Source: an uncultured Selenomonadales bacterium
GTDB lineage: Bacteria; Bacillota; Negativicutes; Selenomonadales; Selenomonadaceae
NCBI GenBank assembly: GCA_937877545.1
Contig: CALFJE010000022.1
Location: 1 to 9,820 of the forward strand
Direction: 5' to 3'
Length of the DNA stretch: 9,820 bases
The position numbers and the translations under genes are program-made. This document shows, piece after piece, positions 1 through 5,992 of this stretch. Under the pieces are notes generated by a model. The model saw only the letters and a program-made list of their open reading frames with translations, was not told where the DNA came from and did no database searches. The stretch's first letter is position 1. Every line of letters begins with the position of its first letter.

Positions 1-106
1 TGATAATGTCGCCGCCCTTAATCTTGATGCCGACAATCGCGTTGACCGCGCCCTCCTCAATCGAGACGACTTCGCCCTTAAGCTGATTTCTTGCGCTGAG
101 TTTCAT
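1..106 (-). CDS. Molybdopterin/molybdate-binding (Mop, TOBE-type) protein, N-terminal part
   Basis: Only the first 35 codons lie in the window; the gene continues past position 1. The translation begins MKLSARNQLKGEVVSIEEG and goes on with AVNAIVGIKIKGGDII, which is the characteristic start of the molbindin (Mop/TOBE) domain that binds molybdate or tungstate oxyanions in small cytoplasmic proteins and at the end of ModE or ModC. The ATG at 106-104 has an excellent ribosome binding site (CAGGAGGAATTACA before the ATG). It starts 18 nt after the stop of the GT9 gene on the same strand, so it is probably read through from the LPS operon, although its function has no obvious link to LPS. Whether it is a stand-alone single or double Mop protein cannot be seen. 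The family call is fairly sure. Confidence 0.85.
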   Translation of the reverse strand, partial: MKLSARNQLKGEVVSIEEGAVNAIVGIKIKGGDII

Positions 107-124
107 TGTAATTCCTCCTGTACT

Positions 125-1150
125 TTAACCCATAGATTTAATTTTTTCCTCGACGAGACTGACGGGGATTTGCTCAAGACAAATTTCCTTTTTGGGACAA
201 GCGCGTTTCCAACAACCTTTGCAGGGACGCTCGACCTCGATTGCGTTTTGGAGTTGCCCGAAAGGTCCGTTGCGCTCGACGTTCGTCGGACCCATTAGCA
301 TAATCGTCCGCACGCCCAAAGCCGCGCCCAAATGTACCGGACCGGTGTCGCCGCCGATTATGAGCCGCGAACTCCTGAGCACGTGCGCCAACTGCGGAAT
401 GTTCGTGCGGTTGACCAGATTTATCGGCGGGATTTCCATTTTAGCCTCAATCTCTTTGGCAAGCTGTTCGTCGAGTGCGCCGTTGCCAATCAGAATCGGG
501 ACGACCGCCAGTTGATAAAACCAATCGCCCAATGCCGCGAATTGCTCCGGCGTCCAGCGTTTGTTAGCCCAATTCGCGCCGATTGCGAACGCCACATAAG
601 GATTGCCCTCGCGAACGCCCGCATGTTCCATAATCGCTCGCGCCCGCTCCGACTCCTCGACGGGCACTTGCAACGGGAAGACGACTTGTCCCACCACGCA
701 ACCCATTGCCCGCGCCGTGTCCAGATACCGCTCGACGATATGCCCTTGCGCGTTTTCGCCGACCACCGGCGTTGATACCTTGTCGCTAAGCTCGCGCATG
801 TTGCATATCCCAAGCTTGATGTTCGCCTTCGCGAAAAAGGCTATCGCCGCCGACTTGAACAGCCCTTGCAAATCCAACACCGCGTCGTAACTTTGCTCCT
901 GCAATTCGTGCTTGAACGGGAAAAATTCTTTCATGAAGCCCTTGAGCGTGCGGAAGTCTTTTTTCTTGAACAGGAGTATTTTATCGACGCAGGGATTCAT
1001 TTTGAGCAGGTCAAGGCTCGGCGGCTCCACTACCCACGTAACTTTTGCGTCGGGGAAAGTCTCTTTTATCGCGTAGCTGACGGGCAGCGCGTGAATCACG
1101 TCGCCTATCGCGCTGAGCTTGATGATTAAAACATTTTTCAAATCGTCCAT
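125..1150 (-). CDS. Glycosyltransferase family 9 (LPS heptosyltransferase)
   Basis: This 341-residue protein would transfer L-glycero-D-manno-heptose from ADP-heptose to the LPS inner core at the cytoplasmic face of the inner membrane. The N-terminus (KNVLIIKLSAIGDVIHALPV, residues 5-24) is the typical GT9 acceptor-side Rossmann start, with the conserved S-x-IGD segment. The C-terminal half carries GGDTGPVHLGAALG, the family's nucleotide-sugar motif with D-T-G-P-x-H. Length matches WaaC/WaaF proteins (about 320-350). Near the end are four cysteines (C310, C313, C318, C324; C-x2-C-x4-C-x5-C), a tail seen in some non-enterobacterial GT9 proteins and possibly metal-binding. The ATG shares one base with the rfaE2 stop (TAATG) and has GGAG 8 nt upstream, so translational coupling is likely. 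Adjacent rfaE1 and rfaE2 make the donor, which supports heptose as substrate. Heptosyltransferase I versus II cannot be decided. Confidence 0.9.
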   Translation of the reverse strand: MDDLKNVLIIKLSAIGDVIHALPVSYAIKETFPDAKVTWVVEPPSLDLLKMNPCVDKILLFKKKDFRTLKGFMKEFFPFKHELQEQSYDAVLDLQGLFKSAAIAFFAKANIKLGICNMRELSDKVSTPVVGENAQGHIVERYLDTARAMGCVVGQVVFPLQVPVEESERARAIMEHAGVREGNPYVAFAIGANWANKRWTPEQFAALGDWFYQLAVVPILIGNGALDEQLAKEIEAKMEIPPINLVNRTNIPQLAHVLRSSRLIIGGDTGPVHLGAALGVRTIMLMGPTNVERNGPFGQLQNAIEVERPCKGCWKRACPKKEICLEQIPVSLVEEKIKSMG

Positions 1151-1620
1151 TATCTGCGCTCCGATAAAATTTTTTCGATAACGCCGGTCGTCGAACGCCC
1201 CGCAACCAGATTAACCAGCTCGACGCGCCCGCCGTAGCTTTGCACAATCGCGGCTTCGGGCAACGTCGCCAAAGTGTAATCGCCGCCCTTGACGTATACA
1301 TCGGGCTTAACCTCGGCGATAAGAGCCTCCGCAGTTGCCTCGCCGAAATAAATCACGTGGTCGACGGCTTTAAGCCCCAGTAAAACTTCTGCGCGGTCGG
1401 CTTGCGTGTTAATCGGACGATTCGCGCCCTTTAGCCGGCGGACGGATTCATCGGTATTCAGCCCGACAATCAGCACGTCGCCGAAGCTCTTAGCCGTCGT
1501 CAAATAGCGGACGTGCCCCGCGTGAATTATATCAAAACAGCCGTTAGTGAAGACGATACGCTTGCCTTGCCGCCGCAAGTCGTCGCAAACCTGCGCGGCT
1601 TCTTTTCTGTCAATCAGCAT
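1150..1620 (-). CDS. rfaE2: D-glycero-beta-D-manno-heptose 1-phosphate adenylyltransferase (HldE C-terminal-type)
   Basis: This 156-residue cytoplasmic nucleotidyltransferase transfers AMP from ATP to heptose 1-phosphate, giving ADP-D,D-heptose for LPS core synthesis. The cytidylyltransferase-like signature is complete: FTNGCFDIIHAGHVRYL (residues 24-40) with the HxGH motif at H33-H36. The end GRSTTGVIEKIL is the usual C-terminus of RfaE domain II. Enterobacteria have this domain fused to the kinase as HldE; here it is a separate gene, as in many other diderms, and the kinase (rfaE1) is two genes upstream. The ATG at 1620 has GGAG 8 nt before it and lies 11 nt after the TAG of the STAS-APH gene. 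Its stop overlaps the start of the GT9 gene by one base. Assignment is firm. Confidence 0.94.
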   Translation of the reverse strand: MLIDRKEAAQVCDDLRRQGKRIVFTNGCFDIIHAGHVRYLTTAKSFGDVLIVGLNTDESVRRLKGANRPINTQADRAEVLLGLKAVDHVIYFGEATAEALIAEVKPDVYVKGGDYTLATLPEAAIVQSYGGRVELVNLVAGRSTTGVIEKILSERR

Positions 1621-1631
1621 GATTTAAGCTC

Positions 1632-2825
1632 CTATAATCCGATAGCCGTTAAACGTTCGGCTTGACGCATTGCCCAATCGATTTGCGGGAATAAATCTCG
1701 CCGCGCATTCGCCACGTAGAATTTCTTCAAGTCGTCGGGGATTTGGACGTGCTTCATTGGGAACAAGGCTCCGCGCAGGTAAGCGAACGCCTTAAAAATG
1801 TCCTTAAGCTCGTTGAGCCGGGTTTCTTCGGTCGTCTCGAAGTAATGAATCAACAACGCGTCCCAATAGCGCAGGATATTCGCCGTCGACAAGCTCAACG
1901 CCCGCTGAACATTTGCCTGCCCGCTCATCAACGCATGGAACGCGCCCGCCGCGAAGTCAAAAATCGGGTGCGCGTAGCCGACGTCCGCCATATCGATAAC
2001 GACGATCTCGCCGCTCTGATACATCGTGTTGCCGGAGTGAAAATCGCAGTGGACAATGGTTTTCCTGTCGGGAACGGTCAGAATCATCTTTTCGAGCTGA
2101 TTAAATTCTTCGGCGGTGTAGTAAGGCTTCATACCTTCCGCCCAATCAAGCCACGTGCCCTTTATCGACGGAAAGCCCGCCGCGTCGTCGACCTCCGTAT
2201 TGTGCATGAGTTTCAACATGGCGGCAAATTTTTCCATAATCGTATCGAAGTCCGCGCCGTCGTTCGCGATTAGGGAATTGCCGACGTTCATGGCATTGGC
2301 AATCAGCTCGAAGACGACGCCGTAATTTTCGCCGCAACGCACAATGTCATAGGAGATAGCCGTCGGAATGCCCGCCAGGAAGGCTTTCTTAGCCAAATCA
2401 ATCTCCCGCGTGATTTTGTAGTAGGGAACGTGAATGTCGTAAACCTTAATGACGGTATCGGCGTCAAGGCGGTAAACCTTGCTGCTCAGCCCCGTGCCGA
2501 CAAGCTCGCAACCTTCGATTGAGACGTTACGGAGCTTTTTTTGCACGTCAAAGAGCCGAGTAAAGCCTGTCATCTCAAAAATATCGTAAACGTCTTTGGA
2601 AACGTTTTCAACTGTGATTTTCCCGTGCGACTTGCGAAACTTAAGCAGAAACCGTAAGCCCGCGCTGGAAATATATTGGAGCTTATCGGCGTCGAAGGTC
2701 AAATCGCGGTCGGGATTTTGTTTGACGATATTTTGAACGTCCCGCTCGACCTCGGCGACGTTGTTTGAATCAATGCGCCCCGCAAGATAAATCGTCAATC
2801 GGTTATCGTTAATCGTGAATTCCAT
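1632..2825 (-). CDS. STAS domain fused to aminoglycoside-phosphotransferase-like kinase
   Basis: This is a 397-residue two-domain protein. Residues 1-95 form a STAS (anti-sigma-factor-antagonist type) domain: the segment KLQYISSAGLRFLLKF (48-63) aligns with the phosphorylation loop of SpoIIAA/RsbV, Ser54 taking the phosphoacceptor place, with a serine instead of the usual Asp before it. Residues about 105-397 are an APH/choline-kinase-like fold: VIKVYD (125-130) has the ATP-binding Lys127, VHCDFHSGN (258-266) is the Brenner motif with catalytic D261 and N266, and VVIDMAD (275-281) supplies the metal-binding Asp278. No membrane segment is visible. ATG 2825 is chosen because GGGAGG lies 7 nt upstream; the frame stays open to a TTG at 2840, but that would overlap the RBS. 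Its place between rfaE1 and rfaE2 suggests a role in core-sugar phosphorylation or control of the pathway (inference). The true substrate is unknown; antibiotic resistance is unlikely. Confidence 0.88.
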   Translation of the reverse strand: MEFTINDNRLTIYLAGRIDSNNVAEVERDVQNIVKQNPDRDLTFDADKLQYISSAGLRFLLKFRKSHGKITVENVSKDVYDIFEMTGFTRLFDVQKKLRNVSIEGCELVGTGLSSKVYRLDADTVIKVYDIHVPYYKITREIDLAKKAFLAGIPTAISYDIVRCGENYGVVFELIANAMNVGNSLIANDGADFDTIMEKFAAMLKLMHNTEVDDAAGFPSIKGTWLDWAEGMKPYYTAEEFNQLEKMILTVPDRKTIVHCDFHSGNTMYQSGEIVVIDMADVGYAHPIFDFAAGAFHALMSGQANVQRALSLSTANILRYWDALLIHYFETTEETRLNELKDIFKAFAYLRGALFPMKHVQIPDDLKKFYVANARRDLFPQIDWAMRQAERLTAIGL

Positions 2826-2843
2826 AGCATTGCCTCCCAAAAT

Positions 2844-3836
2844 TTATCGTGCCCTTTTCAAAGCGGCAATGAGTTCTTTCGCGCCGACGGTACTTGTGCC
2901 CATTTTCCTTACGGCAATGCCCGACGCGATATTGGCAAGCTTAGCCGCAAGTGCAGGCTGCGCCCCCGCCGTCAACGCCAACAGGAACGCCGCCACGCAA
3001 GTATCGCCCGCGCCCGACACGTCGTAGACCTCGCTTTTGTCGCTGACGGGTATGTGATGCGTCGCGCCGTTGCGCTCAAATAAACTCATGCCCTTTTCGC
3101 CGCGAGTTATCAACACGCCGTCGACATTGAGCTTGGTAAGCAGTTGAGTCGCGGCTTCGATTAAATCGGTCACGGTGTTAAGCTGACGCCCGACGAACGC
3201 GCCCAACTCCGAATCGTTTTGCTTGATGTAGCCGACGCCCGCGAAGTCGCCGATATTGTAGCGCGAATCGACGATGCCGGGCAATTTCTGTTTGCCGGCG
3301 TAACGGGTTATCAGCTTGCGGGCATTGGCGGTAATCGTGCCGGAGCCGTAATCACTCATGACAATCCCGTCGACCTTGGGCAAAATCTTATCAATCTTGG
3401 TTAGGAGTTCCGCCTCGACTTTCTTGCTTAGCGGCTCCTTGCTTTCCTCGTCAATGCGAACAATCTGCTGGCTGACGGTCGCTCTGCCGCCTGCGATTAT
3501 GCGCGTCTTGGAAATGGTCGGGCGCGATTTGTCGCGGACAAGCCCCTCGGTATGGACGCCGAGCTTTTTCAAGATATTGCGCAAACTTTCTGCGTGCGTG
3601 TCGTCGCCGATAACTCCGATCGCGTAAACTTGTGCGCCCAAAGTAGCCGCATTTGCCACGACGTTAGCCGCGCCGCCCGCCACGACCTTTTCCCCCGCCT
3701 TTTCCAAAATCAGCACCGGAGCCTCGCGGGATATGCGCGATATTCGCCCGTCGACGTAAACGTCCGCCACTACGTCGCCGATAACCAGAATGCTTTTGCC
3801 CTTTATATCGTCGGTTATTTTTATGAGTTCTTGCAA
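2844..3836 (-). CDS. rfaE1: D-glycero-beta-D-manno-heptose-7-phosphate kinase (HldE N-terminal-type)
   Basis: This 330-residue PfkB-family sugar kinase phosphorylates C1 of heptose 7-phosphate with ATP, the step before dephosphorylation and adenylylation by RfaE2. Diagnostic segments are ILVIGDVVADVYVDGRISRI (16-35) with REAPVLI following, AGGAANVVANAATLGAQV (53-70) for sugar binding, and DVSGAGDTCVAAFL (272-285) with the catalytic base D278. The GTSTVG end is typical of RfaE1. Length fits a stand-alone domain I. The start is a TTG at 3836: no in-frame ATG lies near, homology starts within about 15 residues, and AAGGGGG sits 7 nt upstream, overlapping the stop of the acetyltransferase gene 12 nt away, so coupling is likely. 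Following gene: STAS-APH, then rfaE2. Confidence 0.94.
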   Translation of the reverse strand: MQELIKITDDIKGKSILVIGDVVADVYVDGRISRISREAPVLILEKAGEKVVAGGAANVVANAATLGAQVYAIGVIGDDTHAESLRNILKKLGVHTEGLVRDKSRPTISKTRIIAGGRATVSQQIVRIDEESKEPLSKKVEAELLTKIDKILPKVDGIVMSDYGSGTITANARKLITRYAGKQKLPGIVDSRYNIGDFAGVGYIKQNDSELGAFVGRQLNTVTDLIEAATQLLTKLNVDGVLITRGEKGMSLFERNGATHHIPVSDKSEVYDVSGAGDTCVAAFLLALTAGAQPALAAKLANIASGIAVRKMGTSTVGAKELIAALKRAR

Positions 3837-3848
3837 TTTGCCGCCCCC

Positions 3849-4343
3849 TTAAGTCAAGCTGATAAATTGCGGAACAATGTCCTCAAACGAACCGTCGGGC
3901 ATACGGAAGCCGCCGGGGATTGTGCCCAGCTCCGTGAAGCCGAGCCGTTTATAAAGGTGGCGGGCGTGAATGTTCGTGGCAACAACCGCGTTGAATTGCA
4001 GGATACGGAAGCCCAAAGTCTTAGCCCTCGCAATGCAATCCTTGACGATAAGCTCGCCGATATGCCGCCCGCGCAGGTCGGAGCGCACGGCGTAGCTGGC
4101 GTTGCTGATATGAGCGCATCGCCCGACGTTATTTGGGTGGAGGATATATAACGCCAAAAGCTCGCCGCTTTCGGTGTCGACCGCCACGCCCGTAAACGAC
4201 TGCGCCTTAAAGAATTCGTCGCCCGAAGTTTCGTTAAGCTCCTCTTCCTGCGGAAAGGCTATGCCCTCGCGGACTATCTCGTTCCAAATTTTAATCGCGT
4301 CCCGCACGTCGCCCGATTCGTACGCCCTAACGATTGTCGCCAT
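3849..4343 (-). CDS. GNAT family N-acetyltransferase
   Basis: This 164-residue cytoplasmic protein would transfer an acyl group from acetyl-CoA to an amine. The CoA-binding motif A is AVRSDLRGRHIGELI (85-99), with R-G-R-H-I-G at 91-96 matching (R/Q)xxGx(G/A). It is followed by the NIHARHLYKRLGF block (124-136), typical of motif B in the family. The ATG at 4343 has GGAGG 7 nt upstream. That RBS and ATG are also duplicated at 4507-4520 (see the tandem repeat), and the mini-ORF in front overlaps this gene by 17 nt. The stop is embedded in the RBS of rfaE1. The substrate is unknown. Its position in the LPS operon permits sugar-amine acetylation, but the sequence looks more like general small-molecule GNATs, so that role is only a guess. 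Confidence 0.88.
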   Translation of the reverse strand: MATIVRAYESGDVRDAIKIWNEIVREGIAFPQEEELNETSGDEFFKAQSFTGVAVDTESGELLALYILHPNNVGRCAHISNASYAVRSDLRGRHIGELIVKDCIARAKTLGFRILQFNAVVATNIHARHLYKRLGFTELGTIPGGFRMPDGSFEDIVPQFISLT

Positions 4344-4512
4344 AATTATTCCTCCGATAAATTTTGCTTTTTAAGTTGCGCCGCTCGCGCCCGTAGAAAA
4401 TATTTTCGGCAAGGGATTCAAGCTCGCCGCACTCGACCTCGCCGACAAGCTCCCAATTTCCCGCCGCGTTATCCAAAAAGCTCTGCTCATAGTCGACGCT
4501 CACGACCGCCAT
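4327..4512 (-). CDS. 61-codon mini-ORF: duplicated C-terminal tail of the ArnT-like protein behind a copied RBS and ATG
   Basis: The ORF starts MAVVSVDYEQSFLDNAAGN and ends YRRNNYGDNR. Residues 2-58 equal the last part of the ArnT-like protein encoded just upstream, except Thr to Asn at residue 19. The start is a copy of the acetyltransferase start: GGAGG, 7 nt, ATG GCG, joined in frame to the copied tail. It overlaps the stop of the ArnT-like gene by 26 nt and the start of the acetyltransferase by 17 nt. It has no signal peptide or membrane segment. The sequence shows a complete, well-initiated reading frame; whether a stable protein is made is unknown. It could equally be a non-functional by-product of the duplication, in which the ancestral 3' end of the glycosyltransferase gene (ending NNYGDNR) survives as a fragment. 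Confidence 0.5.
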   Translation of the reverse strand: MAVVSVDYEQSFLDNAAGNWELVGEVECGELESLAENIFYGRERRNLKSKIYRRNNYGDNR

Positions 4513-4680
4513 AATTATTCCTCCGATAAATTTTGCTTTTTAAGTTGCGCCGCTCGCGCCCGTAGAAAATATTTTCGGCAAGGGATTCAAGCTCGCCGCA
4601 CTCGACCTCGCCGACAAGCTCCCAAGTCCCCGCCGCGTTATCCAAAAAGCTCTGCTCATAATCGACGCTCACGACCGCCA
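4338..4680. repeat. 169-bp tandem duplication with 5-bp microhomology
   Basis: Positions 4338-4511 and 4507-4680 match at an offset of 169 bp over 174 bp with three differences (4457/4626, 4459/4628, 4492/4661). The two copies share the 5-bp sequence CGCCA (TGGCG on the coding strand) at 4507-4511, which also occurs at both outer ends, so the duplication probably arose across this microhomology. Each copy contains the end of the ArnT-like gene plus the RBS and first two codons of the acetyltransferase gene. Because 169 is not a multiple of three, the ArnT-like frame meets a new stop at 4487, while a second start (4512) opens the ancestral tail frame. In the coding strand two of the three differences are synonymous and one is Thr to Asn, which points to a fairly recent event. 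Confidence 0.95.
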
Positions 4681-5992
4681 CGACTTTTTTATCGGCGGGC
4701 AATTCGTCAAACGTCATGAAGGGCATAACGTTTTTGCTCGTCCACGTCATGCTTTGGGGGCGGAGCAGTTCAAAGTTGGCAGGCGTCTCAAGGCGGTAAA
4801 CAGTCGCGCCGGTGTAGAATACCAACGAGCCGGCATATTCCTTGCCGTGACTTACCACGCAAGTTTTATCGTCGAGGAGCGGCAAGACCAGTTGAGCCTC
4901 GCGCCGTGCCGAATTGTCCTCGGTCAGCGGCAACGCCACGAACAACATCAGCAACGGGTAAGCTATCAGATTGCCCGCCGCCAACCGCACGAACAGCCGC
5001 CAACGCGCCGTGAAGTGTCGCGCCAACAATATCGCCAGCGGTATCATTGCGGGCAGGGTGTAGGTTATGTACTTCGTCGCGCACAATTGGAAGAAGATTA
5101 TCACCGTCGCCGCCCACACGATTAAGAATCGCTCCGTCACGTCGAGTTTGGGCAAGCCTCCGCGCAGATTTTTGACGGCTGGTATCAACGCTATTGTCCA
5201 TGGAAAAAAGCCTGCCGCCGTTATCAGCAGGTAATAATACCACACGTCGGTTTTGGGGTATTCGGAGACGGTTGCCCGTAAAAAGTTGTGGACGCCGAGG
5301 AAGTTTTCAAGGAAGGTCGCGCCGTGGAGCCACGTCATCGGCAGATACCAAAGCGCAACCGTGCCCGCGAATATCGCCAAACCCTTTACGCTGAACAGCC
5401 GCCGCAAGTGAAGCAAATCGCCCTGCCACGCCAGAAAGATTAAGATTATCAATCCGGGCAAAAAAAATGCTATCGGACCTTTCGTAAGGACGCCGACGCC
5501 CGACGCCGCGAACGATATTAAATACAGTTGCGGTCGACCTGCGCGGTAGCCGAGGAAGAAACTTATCAGCGTGACGGCGAACATTACCAACAGCGTCATG
5601 TCGGTTATCACGGCGTGCGCCAGGTACCAATACTCCAACGACGTTGCCAATATGACCGCCGCCGCCAACCCGATTTGCCGCTCGTAAAGCCTCGCCGCGA
5701 ACAGATAAGTCAAAAATACTCCGAGCGTCGCGAACAGGGCGGGGAAGAATCTCGACGCGAATTCGCTAACGCCGAAGACTTTATACGCCAGCAACAGCTC
5801 CCAATAAAACATTATCGGCTTGTCGTACCAAAAATCGCCGTAGATGCGCGGCGACAGCCAATCTCCCGCCGAAAGCATTTCCTTTGCCGTAAGTGCGTAG
5901 ACGCTCTCCGTCGGGTCGGTTATCGGTATCAGGTTTCCGCCGAAAAAAAATAATATCAGCGACATTATCGACAGGCAAGCGAAAATCACCAC
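4487..5992 (-). CDS. ArnT/GT39-type lipid-linked sugar glycosyltransferase, integral membrane
   Basis: This protein of about 501 residues belongs to the polyprenyl-phosphate-sugar-dependent transferases (ArnT, PMT-like GT-C fold), which add a sugar to lipid A, core or protein on the outer face of the inner membrane. An N-terminal membrane helix is followed by the hallmark first loop: ITDPTESVYALTAKEM (24-39, acidic D26 and E29), SAGDWLSPRIYG and YDKPIMFYW (56-64). About ten hydrophobic segments follow, then a soluble tail from about residue 370. HAVITDM (126-132) carries the second acidic site. The start is uncertain: GTG 5992 (GGGAG 8 nt upstream) or GTG 5989 (GTGA overlap with lptD) fit best; the frame is open to a TTG at 6079, which would overlap lptD by 94 nt. 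The C-terminus was altered by the tandem duplication: GRERRL replaces the ancestral DNR. The donor (aminoarabinose or other) is not evident. Confidence 0.87.
   Translation of the reverse strand: MVIFACLSIMSLILFFFGGNLIPITDPTESVYALTAKEMLSAGDWLSPRIYGDFWYDKPIMFYWELLLAYKVFGVSEFASRFFPALFATLGVFLTYLFAARLYERQIGLAAAVILATSLEYWYLAHAVITDMTLLVMFAVTLISFFLGYRAGRPQLYLISFAASGVGVLTKGPIAFFLPGLIILIFLAWQGDLLHLRRLFSVKGLAIFAGTVALWYLPMTWLHGATFLENFLGVHNFLRATVSEYPKTDVWYYYLLITAAGFFPWTIALIPAVKNLRGGLPKLDVTERFLIVWAATVIIFFQLCATKYITYTLPAMIPLAILLARHFTARWRLFVRLAAGNLIAYPLLMLFVALPLTEDNSARREAQLVLPLLDDKTCVVSHGKEYAGSLVFYTGATVYRLETPANFELLRPQSMTWTSKNVMPFMTFDELPADKKVVAVVSVDYEQSFLDNAAGTWELVGEVECGELESLAENIFYGRERRNLKSKIYRRNNYGGRERRL

Noticed and set aside
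1632..2825. Aminoglycoside resistance kinase
   Set aside because: The APH fold is shared with many metabolic kinases; fusion to STAS and its place among core LPS genes make antibiotic resistance unlikely.
4338..4680. Duplication as an assembly artefact
   Set aside because: The two copies differ at three positions, including a missense change, and join at a plausible 5-bp microhomology; an artefact would normally give identical copies. Long reads would still be decisive.
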